From Mesorhizobium sp. J18 (lineage in GTDB: Bacteria > Pseudomonadota > Alphaproteobacteria > Rhizobiales > Rhizobiaceae): a DNA stretch of 48,407 nt. The notes beneath the pieces are model-generated. The model made no database searches. It saw only the letters and a program-made list of their open reading frames with translations, and was not told the origin of the DNA. The stretch is from assembly GCF_007829525.1 (NCBI RefSeq), contig NZ_VLJP01000001.1:211873-260279 (forward strand), written 5' to 3'. Below, in pieces: positions 33,205 to 41,264 of the stretch. Position numbers and translations under genes: made by a program. Each line of letters opens with the position of its first letter. The first letter of the stretch is position 1.

Positions 33205-33438
33205 TCACGAAGTTCCGCTGCGTTCACGGGCCATGCGGGCGCGCCTCGTCTCGCGTCGCGGGCGGCGTTCGACCGTGGCAAGCCGGGCGGGGAGCGCCTC
33301 CATGACCTCGCGGCGCTTCTCGGCGCTCATGGTCAGCCAATCGGTGATTTCCTCGCGCGTGCGGCCGCATCCGAAGCAGTAGCCGGTCTTCATGTCTATC
33401 GAGCAGACGAGGATGCAGGGGGATTCGATCGCTGACAT
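33205..33438 (-). CDS. DUF1289 domain protein, small Cys-rich
   Basis: A 77-residue protein with the DUF1289 pattern SPCILVCSIDMKTGYCFGCG (two CxxxC/CxxC pairs, Cys8, Cys12, Cys21 and Cys24), followed by TREEITDWLTMSAEKRREVM and an Arg-rich tail. The cysteines probably bind zinc or an Fe-S cluster. In many Rhizobiales this gene lies between cobT (cobU) and the TIGR02281 protease, exactly as here. An ATG five codons upstream (33453) is an equally possible start. Molecular role unknown. Confidence 0.8.
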   Translation of the reverse strand: MSAIESPCILVCSIDMKTGYCFGCGRTREEITDWLTMSAEKRREVMEALPARLATVERRPRRETRRARMARERSGTS

Positions 33439-33586
33439 CAGACCCGTTTCCATTCCACACGGGCGATTGCCCTTAATCCACATGGTGTAATCGAGGAGGA
33501 AGCACAAGGGCCTTGGCGGCAGGCCGCCATTGTCTTTGGCCTTTGGCGTCGGTATGCCGTCCTCATGCAAGACAGAGAGTGTCCCC

Positions 33587-34573
33587 ATGACTGCTTCCGG
33601 GCTTCCCTTCGATGATTTCCGCAACCTGCTGAGACAGCTTCCCGGCCCGGACGAGGCCGCTGCCACTTTCGTGCACCGCGCCTTCGAACTCGGCGGCAGG
33701 GAGGCGGGAGCCTTGGGCCGGCTCGAGGAAATCGCTCTCTGGCTCGCTGCCTGGACGGGCCGTCCGGCGGCTCTGCCCGGAAGGCCGCTCATGGCGGTGT
33801 TCGCCGGCACTCATGGCGTTTCGGCGGCACTGGGAACGCCGGACCCGATTGCCGAAACACAGCATCGCGTCGAGCGGCTTGCGGCGGGCGCGGCCGCACT
33901 CAACAGGCTTTGTTCCGTCAACGATCTGAGCCTGAAGGTCTTTGATCTCGCTCTCGATCTGCCGGTCGAAGACATCAGCCGTGCGGCCGCCTTGGATGAA
34001 CGCGGATGCGCTGCCACCATGGCTTTCGGCATGGAGGCCGTTGCCGGCGGTACCGATCTCATCTGCATCGGTGATCTCGGCACAGACAACGATATTCCCG
34101 CGACGGCGATCTTTGCCGCACTTTTCGGAGGCGGCGCGAAAGACTGGACGGATAAAGGAGCCGAGCGCGTGAAGTTGATTGACGCCGCAATCAATCTCCA
34201 CCGTCATGCCGATCCGCTGGAGATCCTGCGGCGGCTCGGGGGCCGTGAGGTTGCGGCAATCGCCGGCGCCATCCTCGCCGCGCGGATAGAAAAGGTGCCG
34301 GTCATACTCGACGGGCTTGCCACCACGGCCGCTGCCGCAGTCCTGCATGCCGCGAATCCGGCGGCGATCGATCATTGCATCCTCGCCGGCAGCATCAGTG
34401 AGCCGCACAAAAGGGTGGCGGATCGCCTCGGCCTTGGTCCGCTCCTCGACTTCCATGTGAGGGAAGGCGAGGGTACCGGCGCCGCCCTTGCCGCCGGGAT
34501 CATCAAGGCAGCCGCCCAGATAGCGGCGGGTTTCGCGGAAGTGCGAATGCGCAGCCACTCCGCTTCGGCCTGA
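33587..34573 (+). CDS. cobT: Nicotinate-nucleotide-dimethylbenzimidazole phosphoribosyltransferase
   Basis: A 328-residue enzyme (CobT, CobU in Paracoccus/Pseudomonas naming) that makes alpha-ribazole phosphate for the lower ligand of cobalamin. Segments of the family are VFAGTHGVSAALGTP (NaMN/base side), GIGDLGTDN-like ICIGDLGTDNDIPATA, VPVILDGLATTAAAA and the C-terminal catalytic loop LDFHVREGEGTGAALAAG. The ATG at 33587 was chosen over an in-frame start 19 codons earlier because the family begins at SGLPFDDFRNLL. Other cob genes, including the usual divergent cobS, are not in the window. No B12 riboswitch was recognised upstream. Confidence 0.92.
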   Translation: MTASGLPFDDFRNLLRQLPGPDEAAATFVHRAFELGGREAGALGRLEEIALWLAAWTGRPAALPGRPLMAVFAGTHGVSAALGTPDPIAETQHRVERLAAGAAALNRLCSVNDLSLKVFDLALDLPVEDISRAAALDERGCAATMAFGMEAVAGGTDLICIGDLGTDNDIPATAIFAALFGGGAKDWTDKGAERVKLIDAAINLHRHADPLEILRRLGGREVAAIAGAILAARIEKVPVILDGLATTAAAAVLHAANPAAIDHCILAGSISEPHKRVADRLGLGPLLDFHVREGEGTGAALAAGIIKAAAQIAAGFAEVRMRSHSASA

Positions 34574-34576
34574 TTC

Positions 34577-34604
34577 CATAGGCGTACCGGCCGGTACGCC
34601 TATG
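34577..34604. terminator. Perfect 28-bp palindrome just after cobT
   Basis: The half-site CATAGGCGTACCGG is followed directly by its exact reverse complement, giving a loopless 28-bp dyad that starts 3 nt after the cobT stop. There is no T-run. It could act as a Rho-assisted terminator hairpin, a protein-binding dyad or a repeat unit. Its inner part is echoed 55 bp downstream. Confidence 0.5.
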
Positions 34605-34645
34605 ATGGAACGAGCCGATTTGTGCCGGAATTCCCGGTGGCCAGC

Positions 34646-34661
34646 CGTACCGGCGGGTACG
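34646..34661. repeat. Second copy of the CGTACC/GGTACG dyad
   Basis: CGTACC (34646-34651) and GGTACG (34656-34661) separated by GGCG repeat the core of the 28-bp palindrome at 34577-34604. Two related dyads about 63 bp apart centre to centre suggest a protein-binding pair or a small intergenic repeat family. Confidence 0.4.
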
Positions 34662-34931
34662 CTTCACCTCTGGCGCGATCCTCAACCAGTCCGGCGGCCA
34701 TCCTCAGCGGCTGCTCGCCGGGCTGTGCCGCAGGGCTTCTGTCATCCTGCCTGCGGGAAAGGCGACGATCGCCTCCGTGTCGATGTGAAAGCGCCATATG
34801 GCTGTTGCGATGCGGTTTCCAGGGGTCCACAATGAACTTGTCCCGACATATGCGGGCCTTCAAACGCCATGGGCTACTATCCGACTGAATTGTGCAAGCT
34901 GCAGCTGAATGAGTAAGGGTTCTCTTCGCCC

Positions 34932-35546
34932 ATGAGCGTCCGCCGCTTTGCACGACCTCGCAGGAGCCGCCGTAGCCCGGCGCGCTTCTTCCTGGATGTT
35001 GCGCTTGCCTTGGGCATTCTGGGATTGGGTTTCATCGTTACCGCAAGGCTGGAGCAGGTCGCCGAACGAACTGTATCGGGGAGGGTCGTCGTCAATGACG
35101 GCGATACGCTGACGCTGAACGACCAGCGCATCCGCCTGCGCGGCATCGATGCTCCCGAATTCGATCAGCTCTGCACTCGCAACGGCGCGGAATATGCCTG
35201 TGGGAAGGAGGCGATCAGGGAATTACGGCGGCTGACGGCGGGCAGTGGCGTCACATGCAAGGGATGGGAGCGCGATCGTTATGACCGGCTTCTTGCCAGA
35301 TGCGAGGCCAGCGGCAAGGATCTGGGCGAGGCACTGGTGAGGTCCGGCTGGGCAGTTGCCTATGGCGATTACCACGCCACGGAGGCCGAGGCGCGGCAAT
35401 CGGGGGCGGGACTTTGGGCCGGCAGTTTCGAACGTCCGCACGATTGGCGGGTCCGCCACGGGACGGCGGCGGGCATGCCGCATGATGCTTTCGGGCGGTT
35501 GATGAATTGGCTGCGCCAGATAGTCGGCTTTTCCGGTGCCGGCTGA
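34932..35546 (+). CDS. Membrane-anchored thermonuclease-family (SNase-like) protein
   Basis: A 204-residue protein with an Arg-rich start (RRFARPRRSRRSPAR), one membrane helix (about 19-38) and a staphylococcal-nuclease OB fold (about 47-170). The calcium/active-site region reads VNDGDTLTLNDQRIRLRGIDAPEFDQ, with the catalytic-type Arg in RLRGID and a later EWxRYxR-like stretch WERDRYDRLLARC, then RSGWAVAY. It probably acts outside the cytoplasm as a non-specific nuclease or as a nucleic-acid binder. It stands 31 bp before the GST gene on the same strand. Confidence 0.84.
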   Translation: MSVRRFARPRRSRRSPARFFLDVALALGILGLGFIVTARLEQVAERTVSGRVVVNDGDTLTLNDQRIRLRGIDAPEFDQLCTRNGAEYACGKEAIRELRRLTAGSGVTCKGWERDRYDRLLARCEASGKDLGEALVRSGWAVAYGDYHATEAEARQSGAGLWAGSFERPHDWRVRHGTAAGMPHDAFGRLMNWLRQIVGFSGAG

Positions 35547-35577
35547 GCAGTCTTGAGACAAGGATGGAGGTAGGATC

Positions 35578-36189
35578 ATGAAGCTTTATGACGGAGGCCG
35601 TGCGCCCAATCCCCGCCGCGTGCGGGTATTCCTGGCGGAAAAGGGCATCGCAATTCCTATGGTGCCTGTCGATATGGGCGCTATGGGCCACAAATCCGAA
35701 GAGCTGACCAGGCGCAACCCTTTGCAGCGGCTGCCGATCCTGGAGCTCGATGACGGCACCATCATCACCGAATCGATCGCGATCTGCCGCTATTTCGAGG
35801 AGCTTCGTCCCGAGCCTGTCCTTTTCGGCAAGGGCGCTCTCGGCAAGGCGCTGGTCGAGATGTGGCAGCGGCGAGTGGAACTGAATTTCTATGCGGCAGT
35901 AGCGGCCGCCTTCCGCCATATCCATCCGGCGATGAAGGAATGGGAAGTGCCTCAGGTCCCGGAATGGGGTGAGGCGAACAAGCCCAAGGCGGTCGAATTC
36001 ATGCGGCTGCTCGACAAGGAACTGGCCGACAGGGAGTTCATTGCGGGTGACGAATATTCCATTGCCGACATCACGGCCTTGATCACCGTCGATTTCATGA
36101 AGCCGGCGCGCATTGAAATGCCTTCTGACCTTGCCCATCTGAGGCGCTGGTACGAGACCGTTGCGGCGCGTCCGAGTGCCAAGGCTTAG
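35578..36189 (+). CDS. Glutathione S-transferase family protein
   Basis: A 203-residue soluble GST. The thioredoxin-like N-domain (1-80) has the start MKLYDGGRAPNPRRVRVFLAEKG and the glutathione contact LDDGTIITESIAICRYFEE. The helical C-domain runs from about 90 and contains the conserved N-capping box in AGDEYSIADITALITVDF (S-x-A-D). The active-site Ser or Cys is not obvious: the usual position carries Pro-Asn. Role may be detoxification or a lyase reaction; substrate unknown. GGAGG lies 8-9 nt before the ATG. Confidence 0.87.
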   Translation: MKLYDGGRAPNPRRVRVFLAEKGIAIPMVPVDMGAMGHKSEELTRRNPLQRLPILELDDGTIITESIAICRYFEELRPEPVLFGKGALGKALVEMWQRRVELNFYAAVAAAFRHIHPAMKEWEVPQVPEWGEANKPKAVEFMRLLDKELADREFIAGDEYSIADITALITVDFMKPARIEMPSDLAHLRRWYETVAARPSAKA

Positions 36190-36217
36190 ACCTGCCGCCA
36201 AACAACCATCTGGAGTC

Positions 36218-36841
36218 ATGACCGAAACTCTTGAACGGCTGCTCGCCGACATCCGGGCTTGCCGGATTTGTGTCGAACGGCCGGACGGCCGGCCCTTGCC
36301 GCATGAACCAAGGCCGGTCGTGGTCGGCTCGCGCACGGCCAGGGTTCTCATTGCCGGTCAGGCTCCAGGCCTTCGTGTTCACGAATCCGGTCTTCCTTTC
36401 AACGACCGCTCGGGAGACCGCCTGCGCGACTGGATGGGTGTTACGCGCGAGGAATTCTACGATGCTTCGCGGTTTGCGATCGTCCCGATGGGGTTCTGTT
36501 TCCCGGGATACGATGACAAGGGCGGAGATATGCCGCCGCGCCGCGAATGTGCCGCTCGCTGGCACGGGAGGCTCATGGCGGCCATGCCGCAGATCGAACT
36601 GGTGCTCGCCATCGGCCAATATGCACATCGATGGCATCTCGGCGCTCGCAGGCGGAAATCGTTGACCGAGACGGTGATGGACTGGCGTGAGATATTCTTT
36701 TCTTCCTATAGGCCCAAAATCCTGCCTCTGCCGCATCCGTCGTGGCGCAATACCGGCTGGCTGAAGCGGAATGCGTGGTTTGAAACAGATTTGCTCCCTT
36801 TGCTGAAAGGGGAAATCCGTAGTCGCCTCCAACCAAAATGA
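36218..36841 (+). CDS. Uracil-DNA glycosylase superfamily protein
   Basis: A 207-residue protein of the UDG superfamily (COG1573-type). Motif 1 is IAGQAPGLRVHESGLPFNDRSGDRLRDW in effect (GQAPG near 49-53 and PFNDRSGDRL near 62-71). The C-terminal motif is PLPHPSWRNTGWL (HPSxRN). Two N-terminal cysteines (CRIC, 15-18) resemble half of the Fe-S site of family 4 enzymes, but the other cysteines are not evident. It probably removes uracil or another deaminated base, or is a related hydrolase. The start is the ATG 5 nt after GGAG, 28 bp past the GST stop; the longer frame overlaps the GST gene. Confidence 0.82.
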   Translation: MTETLERLLADIRACRICVERPDGRPLPHEPRPVVVGSRTARVLIAGQAPGLRVHESGLPFNDRSGDRLRDWMGVTREEFYDASRFAIVPMGFCFPGYDDKGGDMPPRRECAARWHGRLMAAMPQIELVLAIGQYAHRWHLGARRRKSLTETVMDWREIFFSSYRPKILPLPHPSWRNTGWLKRNAWFETDLLPLLKGEIRSRLQPK

Positions 36842-36873
36842 GGCACGTGCTGCCTTCACTTTCGCAGGCCATG

Positions 36874-36930
36874 AGAAAAATTTTCTTGTAGATCTGCCTA
36901 TCAAAGGCGAAAATAGGGAAAAATTCTACT
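36874..36930. promoter_or_regulatory. Two related A/T-rich dyads before the Lrp gene
   Basis: AGAAAA-A-TTTTCT (36874-36886) is a perfect inverted repeat, and a similar GGGAAAAATTC lies at 36916-36926. Their centres are about 41 bp apart, near four helical turns. Lrp proteins bind such A/T-centred dyads in phased arrays, so autoregulation is likely. A weak AGGCA/TGCCT stem at 36841-36855 may end the upstream transcript. Confidence 0.4.
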
Positions 36931-36942
36931 GGAGCTTCCCAT

Positions 36943-37431
36943 ATGGATCGCCTCGACCGTAAGATTCTGCGTCTGCTGCAAGAAGATTCCACCCTTGCCG
37001 TGGCCGATATAGCAAAGAAGGTTGGCCTTTCGACCACGCCATGCTGGCGGCGCATCCAGAAGCTCGAGGAGGAGGGCGTCATCAAGCGCCGCGTGGCGAT
37101 CCTCGATCCTGCGAAGATCAATGCGCGGGTTACGGTCTTCGTCGCCATTCGCACCAATTCGCATAGCCATGAGTGGCTGCGTCGCTTTTCCGAGGTGATT
37201 CAGGAATTCCCGGAGGTGATCGAGTTCTATCGCATGAGCGGCGATGTCGACTATCTGCTGCGCGTGGTGGTGCCTGACATCGCGGCCTATGACGTCTTCT
37301 ACAAGAAGCTGATCAGCAAGATCGAGATCCGCGACGTGTCGTCGTCCTTCGCCATGGAGCAGATCAAATACACGACCGAATTGCCGCTGGACTATCTGGT
37401 GCTCGACAAAGAGGCAAGCAACGCAGCTTAG
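36943..37431 (+). CDS. Lrp/AsnC-family transcriptional regulator
   Basis: A 162-residue feast/famine regulator: winged helix-turn-helix (about 1-58, LDRKILRLLQEDSTLAVADIAKKVGLSTTPCWRRIQKLEEEGVI) and RAM ligand domain (about 65-150, with RMSGDVDYLLRVVVPD). It is not closely like the DoeX-type protein of the ectoine locus. The target is unknown; it lies alone, converging on a GNAT gene with a 4-nt overlap of the two ends. It is a conceivable regulator of the bkd operon, which has no linked bkdR, but nothing in the sequence links them. Confidence 0.9.
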   Translation: MDRLDRKILRLLQEDSTLAVADIAKKVGLSTTPCWRRIQKLEEEGVIKRRVAILDPAKINARVTVFVAIRTNSHSHEWLRRFSEVIQEFPEVIEFYRMSGDVDYLLRVVVPDIAAYDVFYKKLISKIEIRDVSSSFAMEQIKYTTELPLDYLVLDKEASNAA

Positions 37432-37973
37432 AGCTCCTCGAGGAGCATTACATAGCGCCGTGAACCGGCTTTTCCTGTCTGGCGGAAGCCGTGGGCGGCG
37501 AACATCGCCTTGAATCCCATGAATCGGTAGCTTGGTGACTCCGGATCCACCGGATAGGCTTCCACCGCCTTGGCACCTTGCCCCAATGCATGGTTCACGG
37601 CCGCATCGAGCAGGGCGGAGCTGAGCCCTGTCCCCCGATGCTCTCGCCGAACGAAGAAGCAGGTGATCGACCAGATGCCTTCCTGTTCGTCGTTCTGTTG
37701 GGGGGAGAGCTTACGGAACGTTTCTCGCGGCGCGACGGAACACCAGCCCACAGCCTTTCCTGCGCCATCATAGGCAAGGATGCCGATCGGCTTCCCTGTT
37801 TCGACCAGCGCCGAAATGGCCGCTTTTCTGTCGGCATTGGAAGCCGTCTGACGATCCGACATGGGGCGCCATGCCATGCACCAGCAATAGCTTGGTCCCC
37901 CTTTGGCTTCGAACAGGGAGTTGAAATCATTCCAGTTTGCCGAAGTGACCGGTGCGAACCGCCAGTTTGACAT
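37428..37973 (-). CDS. GNAT-family N-acetyltransferase
   Basis: A 181-residue GNAT enzyme. The acetyl-CoA motif is FVRREHRGTGLSSALLDAAV (RRxHRGxG), preceded by IWSITCF, and the C-terminal strand pair ends GSRRYVMLLEEL. The N-terminal CWCMAWRP segment with two cysteines is typical of a subgroup of unknown function. It starts 4 bp after the stop of the AlkD-like gene on the same strand and is probably the last gene of that operon. Substrate unknown. Confidence 0.83.
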   Translation of the reverse strand: MSNWRFAPVTSANWNDFNSLFEAKGGPSYCWCMAWRPMSDRQTASNADRKAAISALVETGKPIGILAYDGAGKAVGWCSVAPRETFRKLSPQQNDEQEGIWSITCFFVRREHRGTGLSSALLDAAVNHALGQGAKAVEAYPVDPESPSYRFMGFKAMFAAHGFRQTGKAGSRRYVMLLEEL

Positions 37974-37977
37974 GGCT

Positions 37978-38697
37978 TCATTTGCTTTTGGCTGCGAGCC
38001 GACGCTGCGTTGCTGCGGAGTTGAGGTCGCGGATTGCGTCCTTGCCGATCCAGCGCGCCGTCTTGTGGTCCGAGGCGGCCAGCCGCTCGGCAATCCTCAA
38101 GGCCGCTGCGCGAAGAGATGATGAGCGCTTGCCGATGGAGCGCAAGGCCCAGCTCACCGCCTTCCTGACGAAATTCCGTCGGTCGGTCGAGTGCCGCTCG
38201 ATGATCGGCAGGAAGGTGAGAAAGGTCTCTTCCGGTTCCCGCTTTCGGTGTACGGACGACCAGGCCATCATCGCAAAGGCGGCTCTGCGGACGAATTCGC
38301 GCTCATCCTCGGCGAATTCCTCGATCAGCGAGCGCCAGTGATCCGTATCCACGAAGAGGTCGGATACGCCGTCAACAATGTCCCAGGAGTCGAACTCTGC
38401 CGCCCAACGTCTTGCATCTTCTACGGTAAATAGCTCCGGGTCGGCAGTGAGCGCGGCGATGAACTGCGCTTCGGTGATGCCGGTTTCCCAAAGTTCGAAC
38501 GCGCGCTCGTGATTGTGCTTGATCTTCCTGGCGATGTCCCGTTGGACGCCACGCGGAACGCCGAGGGCACGGTCTATCCTGATGCCGTAGCGCAACATGC
38601 CCTGACGGTTATCCTGCGAGCCGAGAGTCCTGAGATGGGCGACGATCTCCTCGGCGGTGGATGCCGGCGTCAGCGCGGCCTTGGCCTCATTTTTCAA
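37978..38697 (-). CDS. AlkD-like DNA alkylation repair (HEAT-repeat) protein
   Basis: A 239-residue all-helical protein of the DNA alkylation repair family (COG4912). HEAT-like pairs are visible, with the characteristic DSWDIVDGVSDLFVD (the D-x-W-D-x-x-D motif that lies at the DNA-binding groove of AlkD), FVRRAAFAMMAWSSV and FVRKAVSWALRSIGKR. Such proteins excise bulky or positively charged alkylated purines without base flipping. The frame is open far upstream into the dehydrogenase gene; the best start is a TTG at 38697 (LKNEAKAAL), which overlaps that gene by 11 nt. Confidence 0.82.
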   Translation of the reverse strand: MKNEAKAALTPASTAEEIVAHLRTLGSQDNRQGMLRYGIRIDRALGVPRGVQRDIARKIKHNHERAFELWETGITEAQFIAALTADPELFTVEDARRWAAEFDSWDIVDGVSDLFVDTDHWRSLIEEFAEDEREFVRRAAFAMMAWSSVHRKREPEETFLTFLPIIERHSTDRRNFVRKAVSWALRSIGKRSSSLRAAALRIAERLAASDHKTARWIGKDAIRDLNSAATQRRLAAKSK

Positions 38698-39556
38698 GCC
38701 GCGCCAGAAGCGATGAGGTGTCCCAGCGGTTGCCTCCCATCGCCTGGACTTCCTTGTAGAATTGATCCACCAGGGCCGTGACGGGCAGTTTGGCGCCGTT
38801 GCGGTTTGCCTCCTCGAGGCAGATGCCCAGATCCTTGCGCATCCAGTCGACCGCAAAGCCGAAATCGTACTTGCCTTCGTTCATGGTCTTGTAGCGGTTC
38901 TCCATTTGCCAGGAGCCGGCGGCGCCCTTGGAGATGACTTCGACCACCTTCTCTATGTCGAGACCGGCTTTCTTGCCGAAATGGATGCCTTCGGCGAGAC
39001 CTTGTACGAGGCCCGCGATGCAGATCTGGTTGATCATCTTGGTAAGCTGCCCTGCGCCGACAGGGCCCATCAGCCCAACCATGCGCGCATAGGCGTCGAT
39101 GACAGGCTTGGCGCGATCGAAGACTTCCTGCTCGCCGCCGCACATGACGGTCAGAACGCCATTCTCGGCTCCGGCCTGACCACCCGATACGGGAGCGTCG
39201 AGAAAGGAAAAACCGCGCTTTTCCGCTTCGGCCGCCAGTTCGCGGGCCACTTCCGCCGAGGCGGTCGTATTGTCGATGAAGATCGCGCCCTTCTTCATCG
39301 CGGCGAAGGCGCCGTTTTCCCCCAGCGTGATGGAGCGCAGGTCGTCGTCATTGCCGACGCAGGCGAAGACGAAATCCTTGTCGCGGGCAGCTTCCGCCGG
39401 AGTAGGGGCATGGTCGCCGCCATATTCGGTTGCCCATTTCTCGGCCTTTGCGGTGGTGCGGTTATAGACGGTGACCTCGTGGCCGCCCTTGTTCTTCAGG
39501 TGGCCGGCCATCGGATAGCCCATAACGCCCATGCCGAGAAATGCTACTCTTGCCAT
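38687..39556 (-). CDS. Beta-hydroxyacid dehydrogenase (3-hydroxyisobutyrate dehydrogenase family)
   Basis: A 289-residue NAD(P)-dependent dehydrogenase. The Rossmann motif is VAFLGMGVMGYPMAGHL (3-19), the substrate signature is FLDAPVSGGQAGAENG, and the catalytic lysine is in GQLTKMINQI (K in the G-x-x-x-K-x-x-N box). Possible substrates are 3-hydroxyisobutyrate, tartronate semialdehyde or succinate semialdehyde. It follows the ABC permease gene by 34 bp and may act on something brought in by that importer. MmsB (valine breakdown) is one option but is not proven. Confidence 0.87.
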   Translation of the reverse strand: MARVAFLGMGVMGYPMAGHLKNKGGHEVTVYNRTTAKAEKWATEYGGDHAPTPAEAARDKDFVFACVGNDDDLRSITLGENGAFAAMKKGAIFIDNTTASAEVARELAAEAEKRGFSFLDAPVSGGQAGAENGVLTVMCGGEQEVFDRAKPVIDAYARMVGLMGPVGAGQLTKMINQICIAGLVQGLAEGIHFGKKAGLDIEKVVEVISKGAAGSWQMENRYKTMNEGKYDFGFAVDWMRKDLGICLEEANRNGAKLPVTALVDQFYKEVQAMGGNRWDTSSLLARLEK

Positions 39557-39590
39557 TTTCTGCTCCCATGTCTGCTGATTGTGCCAGCGG

Positions 39591-40424
39591 CTATCGCTGC
39601 AGGTGACGCGTTATGCGCCGCTCGATCCAGTCAACGATATTACGCAATGCTTCGACAATGGCGAGATAGATGATCGCCGCCCAGATATAGGTCTGGAAAT
39701 CGAAAGTACGCGAATAGGCGCGGCGTGTTTCGCCCATAAGGTCGTAGACGGTGATGATGGCGACGATGGCCGAGCCCTTGATCATCAATATGATCTCGTT
39801 GCCATAGGGCCGCAGAGCCACGATGAGGGCCTGCGGCAGGATGATCTTGCGGAGGGCCTGGATGCGCGAGAGGCCGAGCGCCTTTGCGGCCTCCCATTGC
39901 CCCTTGCCGACGCTCTCGATCGCGCCTCTAAGGATTTCAGCCTGATAGGCGGCTGTGTTGAGAGAAAAGGCGAAGAGCGCGCAATACCAAGCGTCGCGGA
40001 AGAAGGTCCAGAGGCCGATGGCATCGAGCTGATGCCGGAACGAGCCGAGGCCGTAATAGACAAGGAAGGTTTGCGCCAGTAGCGGCGTACCGCGAAAGAA
40101 ATAGACATAGCCATAGGCGAGGCCGGACCAGATCCGGTTCTTCGACATGCGGCCACAGGCAATCGGAATCGACAGCAGCGCGCCGATGATGATCGAGATT
40201 ACAACGAGCTGGATCGTGACCCACAATCCGGACAGGTAATTGGGCGCGTATCTGTGTAAGAGATCGGGGTTCCAGGAGCGAACGAGAAAATAGATTAATC
40301 CAAGGCCAGCTGCGGCCCACAGGCAAAGCAGCGTGGTTCCAAGAATGCGCGCCTGCGTCCAGCGGGCCGGCAGCGGCGGTGGACGATCGACATGGGGGAC
40401 GGTGGTCAGGTTTTCGGCCGTCAT
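39591..40424 (-). CDS. Polar amino acid/opine ABC transporter permease (HisM/OccM type)
   Basis: A 277-residue membrane protein with an unusually long N-terminal part (about 60 residues with one extra helix, 27-47) before the MetI-like permease domain. The family segment VYFFRGTPLLAQTFLVYYGL and the ATPase-docking loop WEAAKALGLSRIQALRKIILPQAL are clear. It partners with the permease encoded just upstream (ATGA overlap) and the binding protein at 41,265. No ATPase gene follows. Confidence 0.88.
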   Translation of the reverse strand: MTAENLTTVPHVDRPPPLPARWTQARILGTTLLCLWAAAGLGLIYFLVRSWNPDLLHRYAPNYLSGLWVTIQLVVISIIIGALLSIPIACGRMSKNRIWSGLAYGYVYFFRGTPLLAQTFLVYYGLGSFRHQLDAIGLWTFFRDAWYCALFAFSLNTAAYQAEILRGAIESVGKGQWEAAKALGLSRIQALRKIILPQALIVALRPYGNEIILMIKGSAIVAIITVYDLMGETRRAYSRTFDFQTYIWAAIIYLAIVEALRNIVDWIERRITRHLQR

Positions 40425-41134
40425 CGCTGGACTCCACCCTTGCCGCTCCAGCGCTCGATCGCCCCGAAGGCGATGGAGGAAAGAATCGCCAGTGCCAGAT
40501 AGATCAGGCAGGCCAGGCCGAAGAAGAGGAACGCCTCCCTGGTGACGCGCGCGGCGATGCCCGTCTGGCGCAGGATATCGGCAAGACCAATGACGGAGAC
40601 CAGCGCGGTGTCCTTCAGGAGGATCAGCCACAGATTGCCGAGACCAGGCAGGGCGATGCGGATCAGTTGCGGCAGGATGACGAGCCGCATGGTCTGCAGT
40701 TTCGAAAGCCCGATGGCATAGCCGCCTTCATATTGCCCATTGGGAATGGCGCGGAAAGCGGATTGGAAGACCTCGCTGGCATAGGCGGAGAAGACCGCGC
40801 CAAGCGCCACCATGCCGGCTACGAAGGAATTGATTTCTACCGTCGCTTTCGCATCGAAGAGCCGCACGAACTGCTGGATTCCGATCTGCGCCCCGTAAAA
40901 GACCAGGAACAGCGTCAGGAGTTCGGGAAGGCCGCGAAAGACGGTGGTGTAGATATTTCCGGCAAGACGCAGCGTCTTTTCGCCCGATTGCTTGGCCAGC
41001 GCGACCAGGAAGCCGATAGCGAGGCCGAAGGGAAGCGTTGCGAGAGCCAGCGCCACCGTGACCAGAACGCCTGCCGCTATGTCGTCGCCCCAGCCTTCCG
41101 GCCCGAAACTCAGAAGTGTCCGGTAGTCGGTCAT
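40421..41134 (-). CDS. Polar amino acid/opine ABC transporter permease (HisQ/OccQ type)
   Basis: A 237-residue inner-membrane permease with about five helices. The N-terminal segment GWGDDIAAGVLVTVALALATLPFG, the HisQ/OccQ motif VFRGLPELLTLFLVFYG and the EAA-type docking loop GGYAIGLSKLQTMRLVILPQLI are present. It forms a heterodimeric channel with the next permease. A 130-bp gap with a long stem-loop separates it from the binding-protein gene. Confidence 0.88.
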   Translation of the reverse strand: MTDYRTLLSFGPEGWGDDIAAGVLVTVALALATLPFGLAIGFLVALAKQSGEKTLRLAGNIYTTVFRGLPELLTLFLVFYGAQIGIQQFVRLFDAKATVEINSFVAGMVALGAVFSAYASEVFQSAFRAIPNGQYEGGYAIGLSKLQTMRLVILPQLIRIALPGLGNLWLILLKDTALVSVIGLADILRQTGIAARVTREAFLFFGLACLIYLALAILSSIAFGAIERWSGKGGVQR

Positions 41135-41208
41135 CAGGCCGTCCTGCGATCGATCGCGCCGGAGACGTCCAATTCAGTTCGGACCTTCAATGGCACGATA
41201 GAAGAGGG

Positions 41209-41250
41209 CGCCGGATCATATCCGAATATGCGGATACGTAGCTTCCGGCG
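41209..41250 (-). other. Stem-loop between binding-protein and permease genes
   Basis: CGCCGGA (41209-41215) pairs with TCCGGCG (41244-41250), enclosing a smaller dyad (ATCCG...CGGAT). It lies in the 130-bp gap after the binding-protein stop. As at the ehuB-ehuC gap, it probably stabilises the binding-protein mRNA and reduces permease expression. Confidence 0.5.
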
Positions 41251-41264
41251 TCCCCGTCAATCGA

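Larger units (their letters stand above)
34574..34931. other. Non-coding gap between cobT and the nuclease gene
   Basis: About 360 bp without a convincing gene; the short open frames have no ribosome sites and no family look. The main content is the pair of related palindromes described separately. The 250 bp after them hold no clear promoter or hairpin. The nuclease ATG follows GGGTTCTCTTCGCCC with no strong ribosome site. Confidence 0.5.

Noticed and set aside
33439-33586. Cobalamin riboswitch before cobT
   Set aside because: The 148-bp gap lacks a recognisable B12-box sequence and is too short for the usual element of about 200 nt.
34600-34953. Small open frames in the cobT-nuclease gap on both strands
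   Set aside because: No ribosome sites, biased Arg/Ala/Ser composition, and they cross the palindromes; no evidence of coding.
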